Assembly: GCA_030428745.1 (NCBI GenBank)
Contig: JAUIEG010000034.1
Span: forward strand, 1-11,948
Length of the DNA stretch: 11,948 nucleotides
Source: Alphaproteobacteria bacterium
Lineage (GTDB): Bacteria > Pseudomonadota > Alphaproteobacteria > Caulobacterales > Parvularculaceae
Direction of reading: 5' to 3'
Positions 1 through 7,247 of this stretch are shown piece after piece; the first letter of the stretch is position 1, and each line of letters starts with the position of its first letter. A program made the position numbers and the translations under genes. A model generated the notes under the pieces. That model saw only the letters and a list, made by a program, of their open reading frames with translations, ran no database searches and was not told the DNA's origin.

Positions 1-2765
1 ACGCGCACATATTCAAACCCCGCGACATGCGCAGCGCCAAACTCGGCGAAGCCGCCGGTTTCAACGATCAATCCCGTCAGCGGCAATTGCGGGCTGAAAT
101 TTGTTCTGACCTGATCGAGGCTCGGCGGCGCGCCGGTTTTGTAGTCGATGATGAACGCGGCGCCGTCGGCGAGTTTGTCGATGCGGTCGGCCCGCGCCGT
201 CAGGGTGAAATTTTCACCATCAATATCAAGGGATGCCGCGCCTTCACCTTCAATGACAACTGGCTCGCCGACAAGGCGGCGCGCCCCGTCCCACTCGGCC
301 AGAAACCGGAACGCCTCACTTGCGCGTGCGCGCCAGAACCGGTCATGGGCGGCGCCAAGGCCATGATCGGCGGCGTGATGTTCATAAAGCTCGGCGAGCC
401 GCCGCGCGCGCGCGTCTTCGGACGGAAGCTGCGGCTCCGCTACGTAATCCTCCAGCACCTTGTGAAAGAGAATGCCGAGATAGCGTTGATCGAAAGCCTC
501 CCCCAACGGATCGAGCTTTCTGAGGCCGAGGATTTTCGAGGCGTAGATCGCATAGGGATCACGCAGCAGCGTCCCGATCTGCGTTACGGAAAGAGATTGC
601 GGGCGCGCCTCGACGGGTGGTTTGGGTCTTGGCGCCGCAACGGCGGCGACAACGCGCGGGGCATCCAGCAAGGACGCCAGCCCATCCGCTTCGGCGCTTT
701 GATCAACCAGATCCAGAAGATCAGCCCCCTTCAAAATATTCTTGAGACGGACGATCCACCGCGACGGCTTTGTCGGCTTGCCGGCAGAGCGCGCAGAACG
801 CGTCAAGACAACGTCCGGCGCGGCGGCAAGCTGCGCAAAGTCATGGGCGGCGAGACCGATGCGCCGCTCCGGCGAAGGCAGGCCCAATTCCTTACGCATG
901 GGCCGCGACAGGAACGGATCAATGGCCGCATCGCGGGGCCAGACGCCCTCATTGAGGCCGCCGAGAATGACGAGATCCGCTGATTGCAGGCGCGCTTCGA
1001 GGGGCCCCAGAATCGAAAGCCGGGGATGGGCCGGCGCGCGGCGGCGCACCGCCCCGCCGGAAATGAGCCGCGCGAAAATATCGGCATATTCACTCGCTTC
1101 ATCATGAACAATGAGCGCAAGCCCCTGCCGCAGGGTGTCGAGAAGCGCCGCGCCCGCGTCGCCGTCTTCACCGCGCCAGAGCCGTTCGGCGCCCTTTTCC
1201 GTATCGCTGGCCGCAAGGAGTTCGGCCGCTGAAAGATGCGCCTCAAACCGTTCCGGAAACGGCGCATCACCGCCAGGCCAAAGCGCGCACGCCGCCTCAA
1301 GCGATGCAAACAGTTGCTCGGCGCTTTCGCTTAACCCACCCGCCTTTTCAAGTTTGCGCCGGACGCCGCTTAATCCTTCACTCGGCTTCAGTCCGCGCAA
1401 GCCTCTGTCCATAAGACGTACGGATTTCACGCAATCAGCGGCGCTGACGCCGCCCGAAAAAAGACGGTGATCCAACATCGCCATCAGGCGCACCGGGTCA
1501 GCCGGATCGACCAGCCAGTGCGCAACGAGCCTTAAATAAATGCCGCAAGGCGTATTGGCGAAGGGCGCGCCCGCAGAGTCATCCACAGTGACGCCCCAGC
1601 GGCGCATTTTCATGGAGACGCGCCGGGCGAGATCACGATCCGGCGTCACCAGCATGGCGGTGCGGCCCGGCGTCTCGATCGCCTCGCGGAATTTCAGCGC
1701 GATCGCCGCCGCCTCACGCTCTTCGTCAGTCGCTTCTATGAGTGTAAGGCCCTGAAGCGCGCCGGCGACGTCCTTACGCGATGCTTTCGCCGCCTCGGCC
1801 CAATCGCGCCAGTCATCGGAAGCGTCGGCGGGGCGCAGCGCCACTGTAATCAGCGAAGCGCGCCGGTTTTCCGTCTTTGGATCAATGGGCCATGGCTGAA
1901 CATCGCCCCGGTCAATCTCCAGCGATTCCAAAAGCGCCTTCAATCCGCTTTGAGGGTGGGGCTCATCCACCGCCCCCCAGACATGAGCGCTCGCGGCAAG
2001 ATCAAGCCCCGGCAGGACGACACACCCGAAAGGAAATGACGCTGTCAGCTTCATCATTCGCGCCACCGCCGGCGTCGAGCCCGTGGTGCCGGCGATAATC
2101 ACCGGTTTTTGCGGCGGCGATGCGGACCAGCGCTTCGTTTGCAGATCGATCAACGCAATACGGCGCGCCGCCGGATCCAGAAGGCTTTGCGCGCAAAGAT
2201 GGGCCGGCCAGGCCTCAGTCACGATTTTCAAAAACTCCAGCGACTGGCCCCAATGCACAGCCAGATCGTCTGGCACGATTTTTTCAAGCCGTGCGGCTGG
2301 TATTTCCTCTGTATAAAGAGAATCGAGAAGTCGGCCCAGCTCATCCGCCGCGGAAATCGCGCCCGCCCAGCGCCGCTGGCCATCGAACCATGTCTTGTCC
2401 CGCTCGGCGATCCAGCGCGCCAGCACCAGCCGGCGCTCCGCCGACGGAACCGACGGATCAAGCGCCAGTTCATCTTCCAGCCCGGCGCCAGTTTCCGGCT
2501 CGTCCAGCGCAAATTCATCCTCATCGATGTCGCCAAGCGCCTTGATATGCGGCGTCAGCGTCGCGGCGCCGGACGCCGTTTGTAAAAACGCCTCCGCGAG
2601 GGCGCGGGCGGCGCGCCGCGTTGGCAGGTAGATCGTCGCGTCAGGAAGGTCGAAGTCGGCCTCGCGGATCGATCCGGCGAGACCGCCGGCAAGATCGCTC
2701 AGAAACGGACGGTCGGAGGCAATGGAAAAATAACGGGGGCCCGGCTTTTGAAAGACCGAGGCCAT
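1..2765 (-). CDS. addB: AddB, helicase/nuclease subunit of AddAB double-strand break repair complex (partial, 3' end off window)
   Basis: One uninterrupted minus-strand frame of 921 codons runs from ATG at 2765 off the left edge; the C-terminus is missing. The N-terminus carries the usual alphaproteobacterial AddB segment with YLPTRRAARALAEAF. A UvrD-like motif LGGLNEGVWP lies around residues 602-611 (N605, E606). The C-terminal RecB-type nuclease domain is recognisable from FHKVLEDYV (H768) and from RADRIDKLADGAAF followed by IIDYKTG (D874, K876), the PD-(D/E)XK core. By family knowledge AddB pairs with AddA to resect DNA ends for RecA loading; alphaproteobacterial AddB is about 1000 residues, so roughly the last 80 are cut off. 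The start overlaps the murU stop by one base (TGATG), implying translational coupling. addA is expected just beyond the left edge (inference). The gene is too long and edge-open to be confused with its many antisense shadow ORFs. Confidence 0.95.
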   Translation of the reverse strand, partial: MASVFQKPGPRYFSIASDRPFLSDLAGGLAGSIREADFDLPDATIYLPTRRAARALAEAFLQTASGAATLTPHIKALGDIDEDEFALDEPETGAGLEDELALDPSVPSAERRLVLARWIAERDKTWFDGQRRWAGAISAADELGRLLDSLYTEEIPAARLEKIVPDDLAVHWGQSLEFLKIVTEAWPAHLCAQSLLDPAARRIALIDLQTKRWSASPPQKPVIIAGTTGSTPAVARMMKLTASFPFGCVVLPGLDLAASAHVWGAVDEPHPQSGLKALLESLEIDRGDVQPWPIDPKTENRRASLITVALRPADASDDWRDWAEAAKASRKDVAGALQGLTLIEATDEEREAAAIALKFREAIETPGRTAMLVTPDRDLARRVSMKMRRWGVTVDDSAGAPFANTPCGIYLRLVAHWLVDPADPVRLMAMLDHRLFSGGVSAADCVKSVRLMDRGLRGLKPSEGLSGVRRKLEKAGGLSESAEQLFASLEAACALWPGGDAPFPERFEAHLSAAELLAASDTEKGAERLWRGEDGDAGAALLDTLRQGLALIVHDEASEYADIFARLISGGAVRRRAPAHPRLSILGPLEARLQSADLVILGGLNEGVWPRDAAIDPFLSRPMRKELGLPSPERRIGLAAHDFAQLAAAPDVVLTRSARSAGKPTKPSRWIVRLKNILKGADLLDLVDQSAEADGLASLLDAPRVVAAVAAPRPKPPVEARPQSLSVTQIGTLLRDPYAIYASKILGLRKLDPLGEAFDQRYLGILFHKVLEDYVAEPQLPSEDARARRLAELYEHHAADHGLGAAHDRFWRARASEAFRFLAEWDGARRLVGEPVVIEGEGAASLDIDGENFTLTARADRIDKLADGAAFIIDYKTGAPPSLDQVRTNFSPQLPLTGLIVETGGFAEFGAAHVAGFEYVR

Positions 2766-3508
2766 CAGCTGCGCCCGGCCAAAGCCGCGTTGGACAGGCG
2801 CGCCTGCGCATCTTCAAGACCTTGAGGATCGCCCACATGCAGCCAGTCGCCGCCATAAACCGCGCCGTAAAGACGCCCCTGCGCCGCCGCCTTATCCCAA
2901 AGGACCCGGGTCGAAAACGGCCCGTCCGGCCCTTCATCGATGAGCGATGGGGCAATGATCTGAAGCCCGGTGAAAACATAAGGCGCCGTTTCGCCTGCGC
3001 GCAGGGCGATTTGTCCATTATCGGACCGGTCGAAATCACCGCATCCGTCATAGCCGCTGGTGCGCTCAAGGGGCACGAGCAGCAAGAGCGCATCCATCGT
3101 CGCGTCATCCCAGCATTGCGAAAGGGCGGCGCAAGCGTCATCCCCCTCGCCGTCAATCATGATGGCGTCGGTGTTAGTGCAAAACACAGGGTCATCGCCA
3201 AACTGCGCGCGCGCTTTTTTTAGGCCGCCGCCGGTTTCGAGCAAAAGATCGCGCTCATCGGAAATAACGATTTCCGGCGCCGAACGTGTCGCCACATGCG
3301 CCTCCACCTGATCGGCGAGATAATGCACATTGACGACAGCGCGCTTGACGCCCGCATCGGCGAAACGGTCAAGCGCATAATCCATCAGCGCTTTGCCGGC
3401 GACGGGAATGAGCGGCTTCGGTTTGTCGTCGGTCAGGGGGCGCATGCGCGTACCGAGCCCCGCGGCAAGGACCATGGCTGTGTGCGGTCCATGTTTTTTT
3501 TGGCTCAT
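2765..3508 (-). CDS. murU: MurU-like N-acetylmuramate-1-phosphate uridylyltransferase (nucleotidyltransferase)
   Basis: The protein has 247 residues. Residues 11-39 form the sugar-nucleotidyltransferase signature, AAGLGTRMRPLT followed by DDKPKPL, with G17, G19, T20, R21 and K31 as expected nucleotide-binding residues. ETGGGL (91-96) and NTDAIM (D114, probable metal ligand) follow, and a second metal site is likely in GDWLHVGDP near the C-terminus. MurU transfers UMP to MurNAc-1-phosphate, giving UDP-MurNAc and bypassing MurA and the early Mur steps in peptidoglycan recycling. The substrate is inferred from the upstream amgK, which overlaps by four bases (ATGA, 3505-3508); family members alone could also be glucose- or mannose-1-phosphate transferases. 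The start ATG at 3508 fits the overlap. Codons 3-5 contain a run of eight A residues on the coding strand (3494-3501), unusual in this GC-rich DNA. Confidence 0.88.
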   Translation of the reverse strand: MSQKKHGPHTAMVLAAGLGTRMRPLTDDKPKPLIPVAGKALMDYALDRFADAGVKRAVVNVHYLADQVEAHVATRSAPEIVISDERDLLLETGGGLKKARAQFGDDPVFCTNTDAIMIDGEGDDACAALSQCWDDATMDALLLLVPLERTSGYDGCGDFDRSDNGQIALRAGETAPYVFTGLQIIAPSLIDEGPDGPFSTRVLWDKAAAQGRLYGAVYGGDWLHVGDPQGLEDAQARLSNAALAGRS

Positions 3509-4575
3509 GACGCCAGCTCCGGCAGATGTTTCGCGAAAAAGCCCCGCAAAGGCGCCGCTTCGTTGCGCGCCAGGTCGCGCCGGAAATGCGCTTCAACACG
3601 CGGCAGAAGATCAAGATAGCGCGGTTTGTTATCGCGCTTGGCGAGGCGTGCGAAGATGCCGAGAATTTTGGCGTTCCGCTGCGCCGCAAGGACAGCGTAA
3701 TCACGCCTGAACCCTTCGGCGTCAAATTGCGGTCCGCCAAGGCTCATGTAATAGGCGATCATCTTTTCGGCGAGCGCCGGGTCGACATCGCGGCGCGCAT
3801 CTTCCAGCAGGGAGACGAGATCGTAAGCGGCATGACCGAAAAGCGCGTCCTGAAAATCGATGATTCCGACTTTTTCAACGCCGCCCCGTTCCGGCAGCCA
3901 TAAAAGATTTTCCGCATGATAATCGCGCAGCACATAAACATGCGGCGCCGATAGTCCGCCGAAAACCTCCCGCCAGAGCGACAAATATTCCGCCGTCAGA
4001 TCGTCGCTTGCAGGCGCGCCTTTCTTCAGCGGCCAATACCATTCAACGAGCAACGCCGCCTCGGCTTCCAGCGCCAGCGCATCGTAATCGAGCATGGCGT
4101 AGGCGGCGCCCCTTGGCGGTTCGGCGCCGCTTTCATGAAGGCGCGACAGCGCATCAATCGCAGCGCGGTAGAGCGTTTCTTCGTCCACCTTGCCAACGAC
4201 ACGCGCAAAAAGATCGTCACCGAGATCTTCGAGCAGCGCAAAACCGGCGGCGGCGTCAGCGGCGTAAACTTCCGGCGCGGAAAGCCCGGTGGCGCGCAAT
4301 GCAGCCGACAGGGATGTAAAGGCGTTGAGATTGGGCCCGGCGAGCCGCGCCATGGCGTTGTAGCCAAGAGTGCGCCGCGAGGCCTCATCGGCGTCCGGCG
4401 GGCAGGCCGGCGCCTCCTCGCCCGGCGGCGCCACCATCAGCACGGCTGGCTTCCCGTTCAGCCGCAAGCGCTGATAACTGCGCGTAGAGGCGTCGCCCGC
4501 CAGCGGCGCCGCCGCCGCGGCGCTCCAGCCGGCGTCTTCCAGAAATTTGAGCCGCGCTTCGTCCCGGTCACTCAC
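3505..4575 (-). CDS. amgK: AmgK-like anomeric N-acetylmuramate/N-acetylglucosamine kinase (aminoglycoside-phosphotransferase fold)
   Basis: This 356-residue APH/choline-kinase-fold protein has an N-terminal lobe with GDASTRSYQRL (nucleotide loop, about 27-37), a Brenner-type catalytic loop VLRDYHAENLLW (D218, H220, N223) and a DFG-equivalent GIIDFQDA (D240, metal-binding). AmgK phosphorylates the anomeric hydroxyl of MurNAc, or GlcNAc, producing the 1-phosphate used by MurU. In Pseudomonas putida and Caulobacter this salvage route gives intrinsic tolerance to fosfomycin. Pairing with murU by a four-base overlap supports the role over a generic phosphotransferase. The start is GTG at 4575; no other in-frame start fits, since upstream in-frame candidates in the 14-base repeats hit stops. 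The start lies inside a short tandem repeat and has only a weak ribosome-binding site (GAGTGA). Confidence 0.87.
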   Translation of the reverse strand: MSDRDEARLKFLEDAGWSAAAAAPLAGDASTRSYQRLRLNGKPAVLMVAPPGEEAPACPPDADEASRRTLGYNAMARLAGPNLNAFTSLSAALRATGLSAPEVYAADAAAGFALLEDLGDDLFARVVGKVDEETLYRAAIDALSRLHESGAEPPRGAAYAMLDYDALALEAEAALLVEWYWPLKKGAPASDDLTAEYLSLWREVFGGLSAPHVYVLRDYHAENLLWLPERGGVEKVGIIDFQDALFGHAAYDLVSLLEDARRDVDPALAEKMIAYYMSLGGPQFDAEGFRRDYAVLAAQRNAKILGIFARLAKRDNKPRYLDLLPRVEAHFRRDLARNEAAPLRGFFAKHLPELAS

Positions 4576-4607
4576 AATCGATCACTCACAATCCGTCACT
4601 CGCATCT
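4566..4607. repeat. Three-unit 14-bp tandem repeat across the amgK start codon
   Basis: On the plus strand the units read GGTCACTCACAATC (4566-4579), GATCACTCACAATC (4580-4593) and a diverged CGTCACTCGCATCT (4594-4607). Units one and two differ by one base. On the coding (minus) strand units one and two each offer GTGAGTGA, so a start-like GTG recurs every 14 bases, but only the one at 4575 leads into the open amgK frame. It fills most of the 45-base gap between tsaE and amgK. Confidence 0.75.
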
Positions 4608-4620
4608 TTTCATTGTCATT

Positions 4621-5079
4621 TTAGGCGATTCCCGCCCCTTCAAGCCGCGCTTTCCAATCCGCACCCCCCTCAAGCCGCGCCGAGCGGGCGGCGCCCGCGA
4701 CCTCGAGCCGCACGGTCAGGGCCCCCGCCGGCAATAGACCCTCAATCCGCTCCGGCCATTCGATCAACGCGACCTCACCGTCGAGCGCGTCTTCGAGGCC
4801 AAGCTCCCATACATCCTCCGGCGCTTCGAGCCGGTAAAGATCGAAATGCCATAAAGCGAAACGAGGCCCGTCATAGGTCTCAACAAGGGTGAAAGTGGGG
4901 CTGGGCGCGTCTTCAACGCCCGTCAGCGCGGCGATCAGCCCGCGCGCAAGGGTAGACTTGCCGGCCCCGAGATCACCCTCCAGGCGGATAATGTCGCCGC
5001 GGCGCAGGAGGGGCGCGAGGGCCGCGCCGAGCGCCCTTGTGGCTGTCTCATCCGCCAATTCCATCTGCTTCAAGATCAC
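4621..5079 (-). CDS. tsaE: TsaE, tRNA threonylcarbamoyladenosine biosynthesis ATPase
   Basis: TsaE is the P-loop ATPase that drives the TsaB-TsaD complex making t6A at position 37 of ANN-decoding tRNAs. With the chosen start it has 152 residues, normal for the family. Walker A is GDLGAGKST (35-43, K41). It is followed by SPTFTLVETY (60-69), HFDLYRL (78-84, H78, D80, Y82) and IEWPERI, all hallmark TsaE motifs. The open frame extends to ATG 5112, but I chose GTG at 5079 because GGAAAGG sits seven bases before it and the upstream residues look non-conserved; ATG 5064 is a further alternative. It is the first gene of the tsaE-amgK-murU-addB operon and diverges from the ferredoxin gene. The C-terminal tail has a small duplicated ARLEG motif. 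Confidence 0.93.
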   Translation of the reverse strand: MILKQMELADETATRALGAALAPLLRRGDIIRLEGDLGAGKSTLARGLIAALTGVEDAPSPTFTLVETYDGPRFALWHFDLYRLEAPEDVWELGLEDALDGEVALIEWPERIEGLLPAGALTVRLEVAGAARSARLEGGADWKARLEGAGIA

Positions 5080-5186
5080 GGAATTACCTTTCCGCTGGCG
5101 CATCTGGCCCAAAAAAAGCTTGCCCTCTCGCCCTGATCCCTTACATCCACGGCTTCGTTTTCCACTTCAGTCGCCAGCCGAGTCTC

Positions 5187-5507
5187 ATGCCCAAGATCAC
5201 TTACATCGAAAACAACGGAACCGAACATGTCGTCGACGCGGAAACAGGCGTGTCGGTGATGGAGGCAGCTGTCAAGAACATGGTGCCCGGCATTGACGCC
5301 GATTGCGGCGGGGCCTGCGCCTGCGCCACCTGCCATGTCTATGTCGACGAGGCCTGGGCGGAAAAGACCGGAAAGCCGGAATCCATGGAAGAGTCCATGC
5401 TCGATTTCGCCTATGAGCCGAAATCCAATTCCCGCCTTTCGTGCCAGATCACAGTCAGCGACGCGCTCGACGGTCTTGTCGTCCGGCTGCCGGAATTCCA
5501 GGGCTAA
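5187..5507 (+). CDS. [2Fe-2S] ferredoxin, adrenodoxin/FdVI type
   Basis: The protein has 106 residues from ATG 5187; the longer frame upstream lacks family similarity. Cluster ligands are C40, C46, C49 and C86 in a C-X5-C-X2-C-X36-C pattern (CGGACACATCHVYV, then RLSC). The extra C44 is typical of alphaproteobacterial relatives of Rhodobacter capsulatus FdVI. MLDFAYEPKSNSRLSCQI and the C-terminal DGLVVRLPE fit this group, which carries electrons in the cytoplasm to Fe-S assembly, cytochrome P450 or other oxygenases. The partner cannot be told from context: no reductase or isc/suf gene is adjacent. The leader is about 107 bases from the divergent tsaE start, and the ribosome-binding site is weak (GAG at 5180-5182). 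No strong promoter could be assigned. Confidence 0.93.
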   Translation: MPKITYIENNGTEHVVDAETGVSVMEAAVKNMVPGIDADCGGACACATCHVYVDEAWAEKTGKPESMEESMLDFAYEPKSNSRLSCQITVSDALDGLVVRLPEFQG

Positions 5508-5534
5508 GCCTTTCTTCTGTTCACCCCTTTGTCC

Positions 5535-5564
5535 TTGACGCCCGGCCTTTTGGCGGGTTTCAAT
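5535..5564 (+). promoter_or_regulatory. Predicted sigma70-like promoter of mmcB (probably leaderless)
   Basis: TTGACG at 5535-5540 matches the -35 consensus at 5 of 6 bases. TTCAAT at 5559-5564 matches the -10 at 4 of 6, with an 18-base spacer. The implied transcription start is about 5571, the A of the mmcB ATG, so the mRNA would be leaderless, which is common in Caulobacter-type bacteria. This fits the absence of a ribosome-binding site before 5571. It is a prediction from matching hexamers only. Confidence 0.5.
5541..5560 (+). terminator. Possible short terminator hairpin after the ferredoxin gene
   Basis: CCCGGCC (5541-5547), a TTTT loop and GGCGGG (5552-5557) can pair with one bulged G, followed by TTT. 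The stem is short and the U-tract minimal, so it is a weak candidate. It coincides exactly with the spacer of the predicted mmcB promoter, so the inverted repeat may be incidental. Confidence 0.25.
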
Positions 5565-5579
5565 GAACAAATGCAGAAC
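5565..5579 (+). promoter_or_regulatory. LexA (SOS) operator overlapping the mmcB start
   Basis: GAACAAATGCAGAAC is a perfect GAAC-N7-GAAC direct repeat, the reverse complement of the alphaproteobacterial LexA box GTTC-N7-GTTC. It lies immediately after the predicted -10 and covers the ATG at 5571-5573 and the predicted transcription start. mmcB of Caulobacter crescentus is known to be SOS-regulated, so motif and target agree. Binding itself is inferred. Confidence 0.72.
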
Positions 5580-6053
5580 GTTTTACCGATCCCCGACCCG
5601 ACCGACGCCGCCCTGACTGACGCCGATCCCTGCCGGCCCGACCGCACGCTGGCCCTGACCCGCGGCGTCACCCGCCTGTTTCTTGATCTCGGCCTGGCGC
5701 CGCTCTGCGAATTTCGCCTCGCCAATGGCCGTCGCGCCGATGTGGCCGGCATCGACCGCAAGGGCCGCTTGATCATCGCCGAAGTGAAATCCTGCCGCGC
5801 CGATTTCGAAGTCGATCAGAAATGGCCGGACTATCGCGACTATTGTGACCAGTTTTATTTCGCCGTGGACACAGATTTTCCCCGCGAGCTTCTGCCCGAA
5901 GATGAGGGCCTTATCATCGCTGACGAATATGGCGCCGCGATTGCGCGCACGGCCGAAGACCGGCCCCTCAATGCCGCAAGACGCAAGGCAGTCACCTTGC
6001 GGTTCGCCCGTCAGGCAGCGGCGAGAAGTTTCGCCGCCGCCATCGATCCGTAA
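5571..6053 (+). CDS. mmcB: MmcB family DNA repair protein (PD-(D/E)XK nuclease fold)
   Basis: The protein has 160 residues from ATG 5571. A conserved helix TRGVTRLFLDLG (30-41) leads into a restriction-endonuclease-like core: E47, then RRADVAG (D57) and IIAEVKSCRADF (E71, K73), followed by DYRDYCDQFYFAVD. By family knowledge MmcB is an alphaproteobacterial DNA-damage-inducible protein contributing to mitomycin C resistance; its exact nuclease activity is unsettled. A longer frame starts at TTG 5529, but that would put the predicted promoter inside the gene and adds poorly conserved residues, so I prefer the ATG, which coincides with the predicted leaderless start and LexA box. The stop at 6053 is 6 bases from the convergent dehydrogenase stop. 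Confidence 0.9.
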   Translation: MQNVLPIPDPTDAALTDADPCRPDRTLALTRGVTRLFLDLGLAPLCEFRLANGRRADVAGIDRKGRLIIAEVKSCRADFEVDQKWPDYRDYCDQFYFAVDTDFPRELLPEDEGLIIADEYGAAIARTAEDRPLNAARRKAVTLRFARQAAARSFAAAIDP

Positions 6054-6059
6054 GCTGAT

Positions 6060-7247
6060 TTACTGAGGTGTGAGGCGCAGGATTTTTCCGCCCGTATCGT
6101 CCTGATAAATCTCCGTCGCCACATAAATCGCGCCATCCGGCCCGACACGCACATCGCGCACACGCTCGCCTCGATCTAAAAGATAGCGCTCTTCACCGGC
6201 GGGCTTGTCGCCATCCATGATGATGTGGTGCAGTGCGAAGCCGGACAGGCCGCCCGCCAGCAAGTCACCGTCCCATCCCTCGAACAGATCGCCTCGATAG
6301 ACCGCAAGCCCGGAAACGCCGATGGATGGCGTCCAGTATTTCACTGGCTGGGTTGTGCCTTCATACTCCGTAAACGGAGAAATCTTGGCGCCGTTATAAT
6401 CGATGCCGTAAGTCGCCAACGGCCAGCCGTAGTTGTTGCCGCGTTCGATAATATTAATTTCATCGCCGCCGCGGGGACCATGTTCGTTCTCCCAAAGAAT
6501 GCCGCGCTCGGCGTCATAGGCGAGACCTTGAGGGTTGCGATGGCCTTTGGTGAAAAGCTCCGGCCGTTCGCCGTCGCCGAATGTCGGATTGTCGTCAGGG
6601 ATCGAGCCGTCCTCATTGAGGCGGATGACCGAGCCGAAGCTCGACGTCATGTCCTGCGCCTTCTCTTTATATTTCGAGCCTTCGCCGATGGTCACATAAA
6701 GTTTGCCGTCGCCGCCCCAGACCATGCGCGCGCCATAATGGTGGCCGGTGTCTTTCAACGGCTTGGCGTCATAGAGGACTTCGAGATCGGACAGCGACGA
6801 TCCGTCGAACACCGCGCGCGCGATCCGCGTCGCATTGGCTTTCTCCGTGCCGTGGGCGTAACTCAGATAGACAATGCCGTTCTCCGCAAAGTCGGGATGG
6901 AGGAGGATGTCAAAGAGACCACCCTGATTGTAGACAAGAACTTCCGGCGCCCCGGCGACGGGTTCCGCTGCCAGCTCGCCGTCGCGGATCACACGAAGAC
7001 GTCCGTCGCGCTCGGTGAAAAGAATGTCCCCGTCCGGCAGGAAGGCGATCGACCACGGAAAAGCGAGCCCGTCCGCCAAAACCTCGACATTGAGCGCGAC
7101 CTCGCCCTCCGGCGCAGGGTCGGCAAGCGTTTCCTGAAGGCTCGCATCGCCGCCGCCCTTGGGCGCTGACGCCTCGCCGCCGCCGGAACACGCAGCAACC
7201 AGCGCCGCACAACAGGTCATCATGAAAAAACGGGTCTTCATCGCCAT
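6060..7247 (-). CDS. PQQ-dependent soluble aldose-type sugar dehydrogenase, lipoprotein
   Basis: The protein has 395 residues. An N-terminal lipoprotein signal ends in the lipobox LVAAC (C20), followed by a Gly/Ser/Ala-rich linker. The rest is the six-bladed beta-propeller of the glucose/sorbosone dehydrogenase family (E. coli YliI/Asd and soluble GDH): FPWSIAFLPDGDILFTERDG, GLFDILLHPDF, GHHYGARMVWGGDGKLYVTIGEG (H169/H170, candidate catalytic base) and HRNPQGLAYD, then ENEHGPRGGDEIN (residues 253-265, the conserved Ca/PQQ-region motif). It should oxidise aldose sugars in the periplasm with PQQ; substrate and lipid-anchored localisation are inferred. The ATG at 7247 has an ideal AAAGGG seven bases upstream; the ATG at 7241 is an alternative. 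No PQQ-synthesis genes are in the window, so cofactor supply is unknown. Confidence 0.9.
   Translation of the reverse strand: MAMKTRFFMMTCCAALVAACSGGGEASAPKGGGDASLQETLADPAPEGEVALNVEVLADGLAFPWSIAFLPDGDILFTERDGRLRVIRDGELAAEPVAGAPEVLVYNQGGLFDILLHPDFAENGIVYLSYAHGTEKANATRIARAVFDGSSLSDLEVLYDAKPLKDTGHHYGARMVWGGDGKLYVTIGEGSKYKEKAQDMTSSFGSVIRLNEDGSIPDDNPTFGDGERPELFTKGHRNPQGLAYDAERGILWENEHGPRGGDEINIIERGNNYGWPLATYGIDYNGAKISPFTEYEGTTQPVKYWTPSIGVSGLAVYRGDLFEGWDGDLLAGGLSGFALHHIIMDGDKPAGEERYLLDRGERVRDVRVGPDGAIYVATEIYQDDTGGKILRLTPQ

Noticed and set aside
27..983. Plus-strand 318-codon ORF
   Set aside because: It is antisense to the strongly recognisable AddB nuclease region, has arginine-rich low-complexity translation and no family resemblance: a GC-rich shadow.
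5080..5112. Longer TsaE starting at ATG 5112
   Set aside because: The extra residues are not TsaE-like and the GTG at 5079 has a much better ribosome-binding site.
5503..5514. GGCTAAGCC palindrome at the ferredoxin stop as a terminator
   Set aside because: The stem is only four bases with a one-base loop, too small to form a stable hairpin.
5519..5534. GTTC...GTCC as a second LexA box upstream of mmcB
   Set aside because: Spacing is eight rather than seven bases and the second half-site is imperfect; the exact box is at 5565-5579.
6225..7169. Plus-strand 314-codon ORF
   Set aside because: It is antisense to the clearly identified PQQ dehydrogenase and has no recognisable domain.
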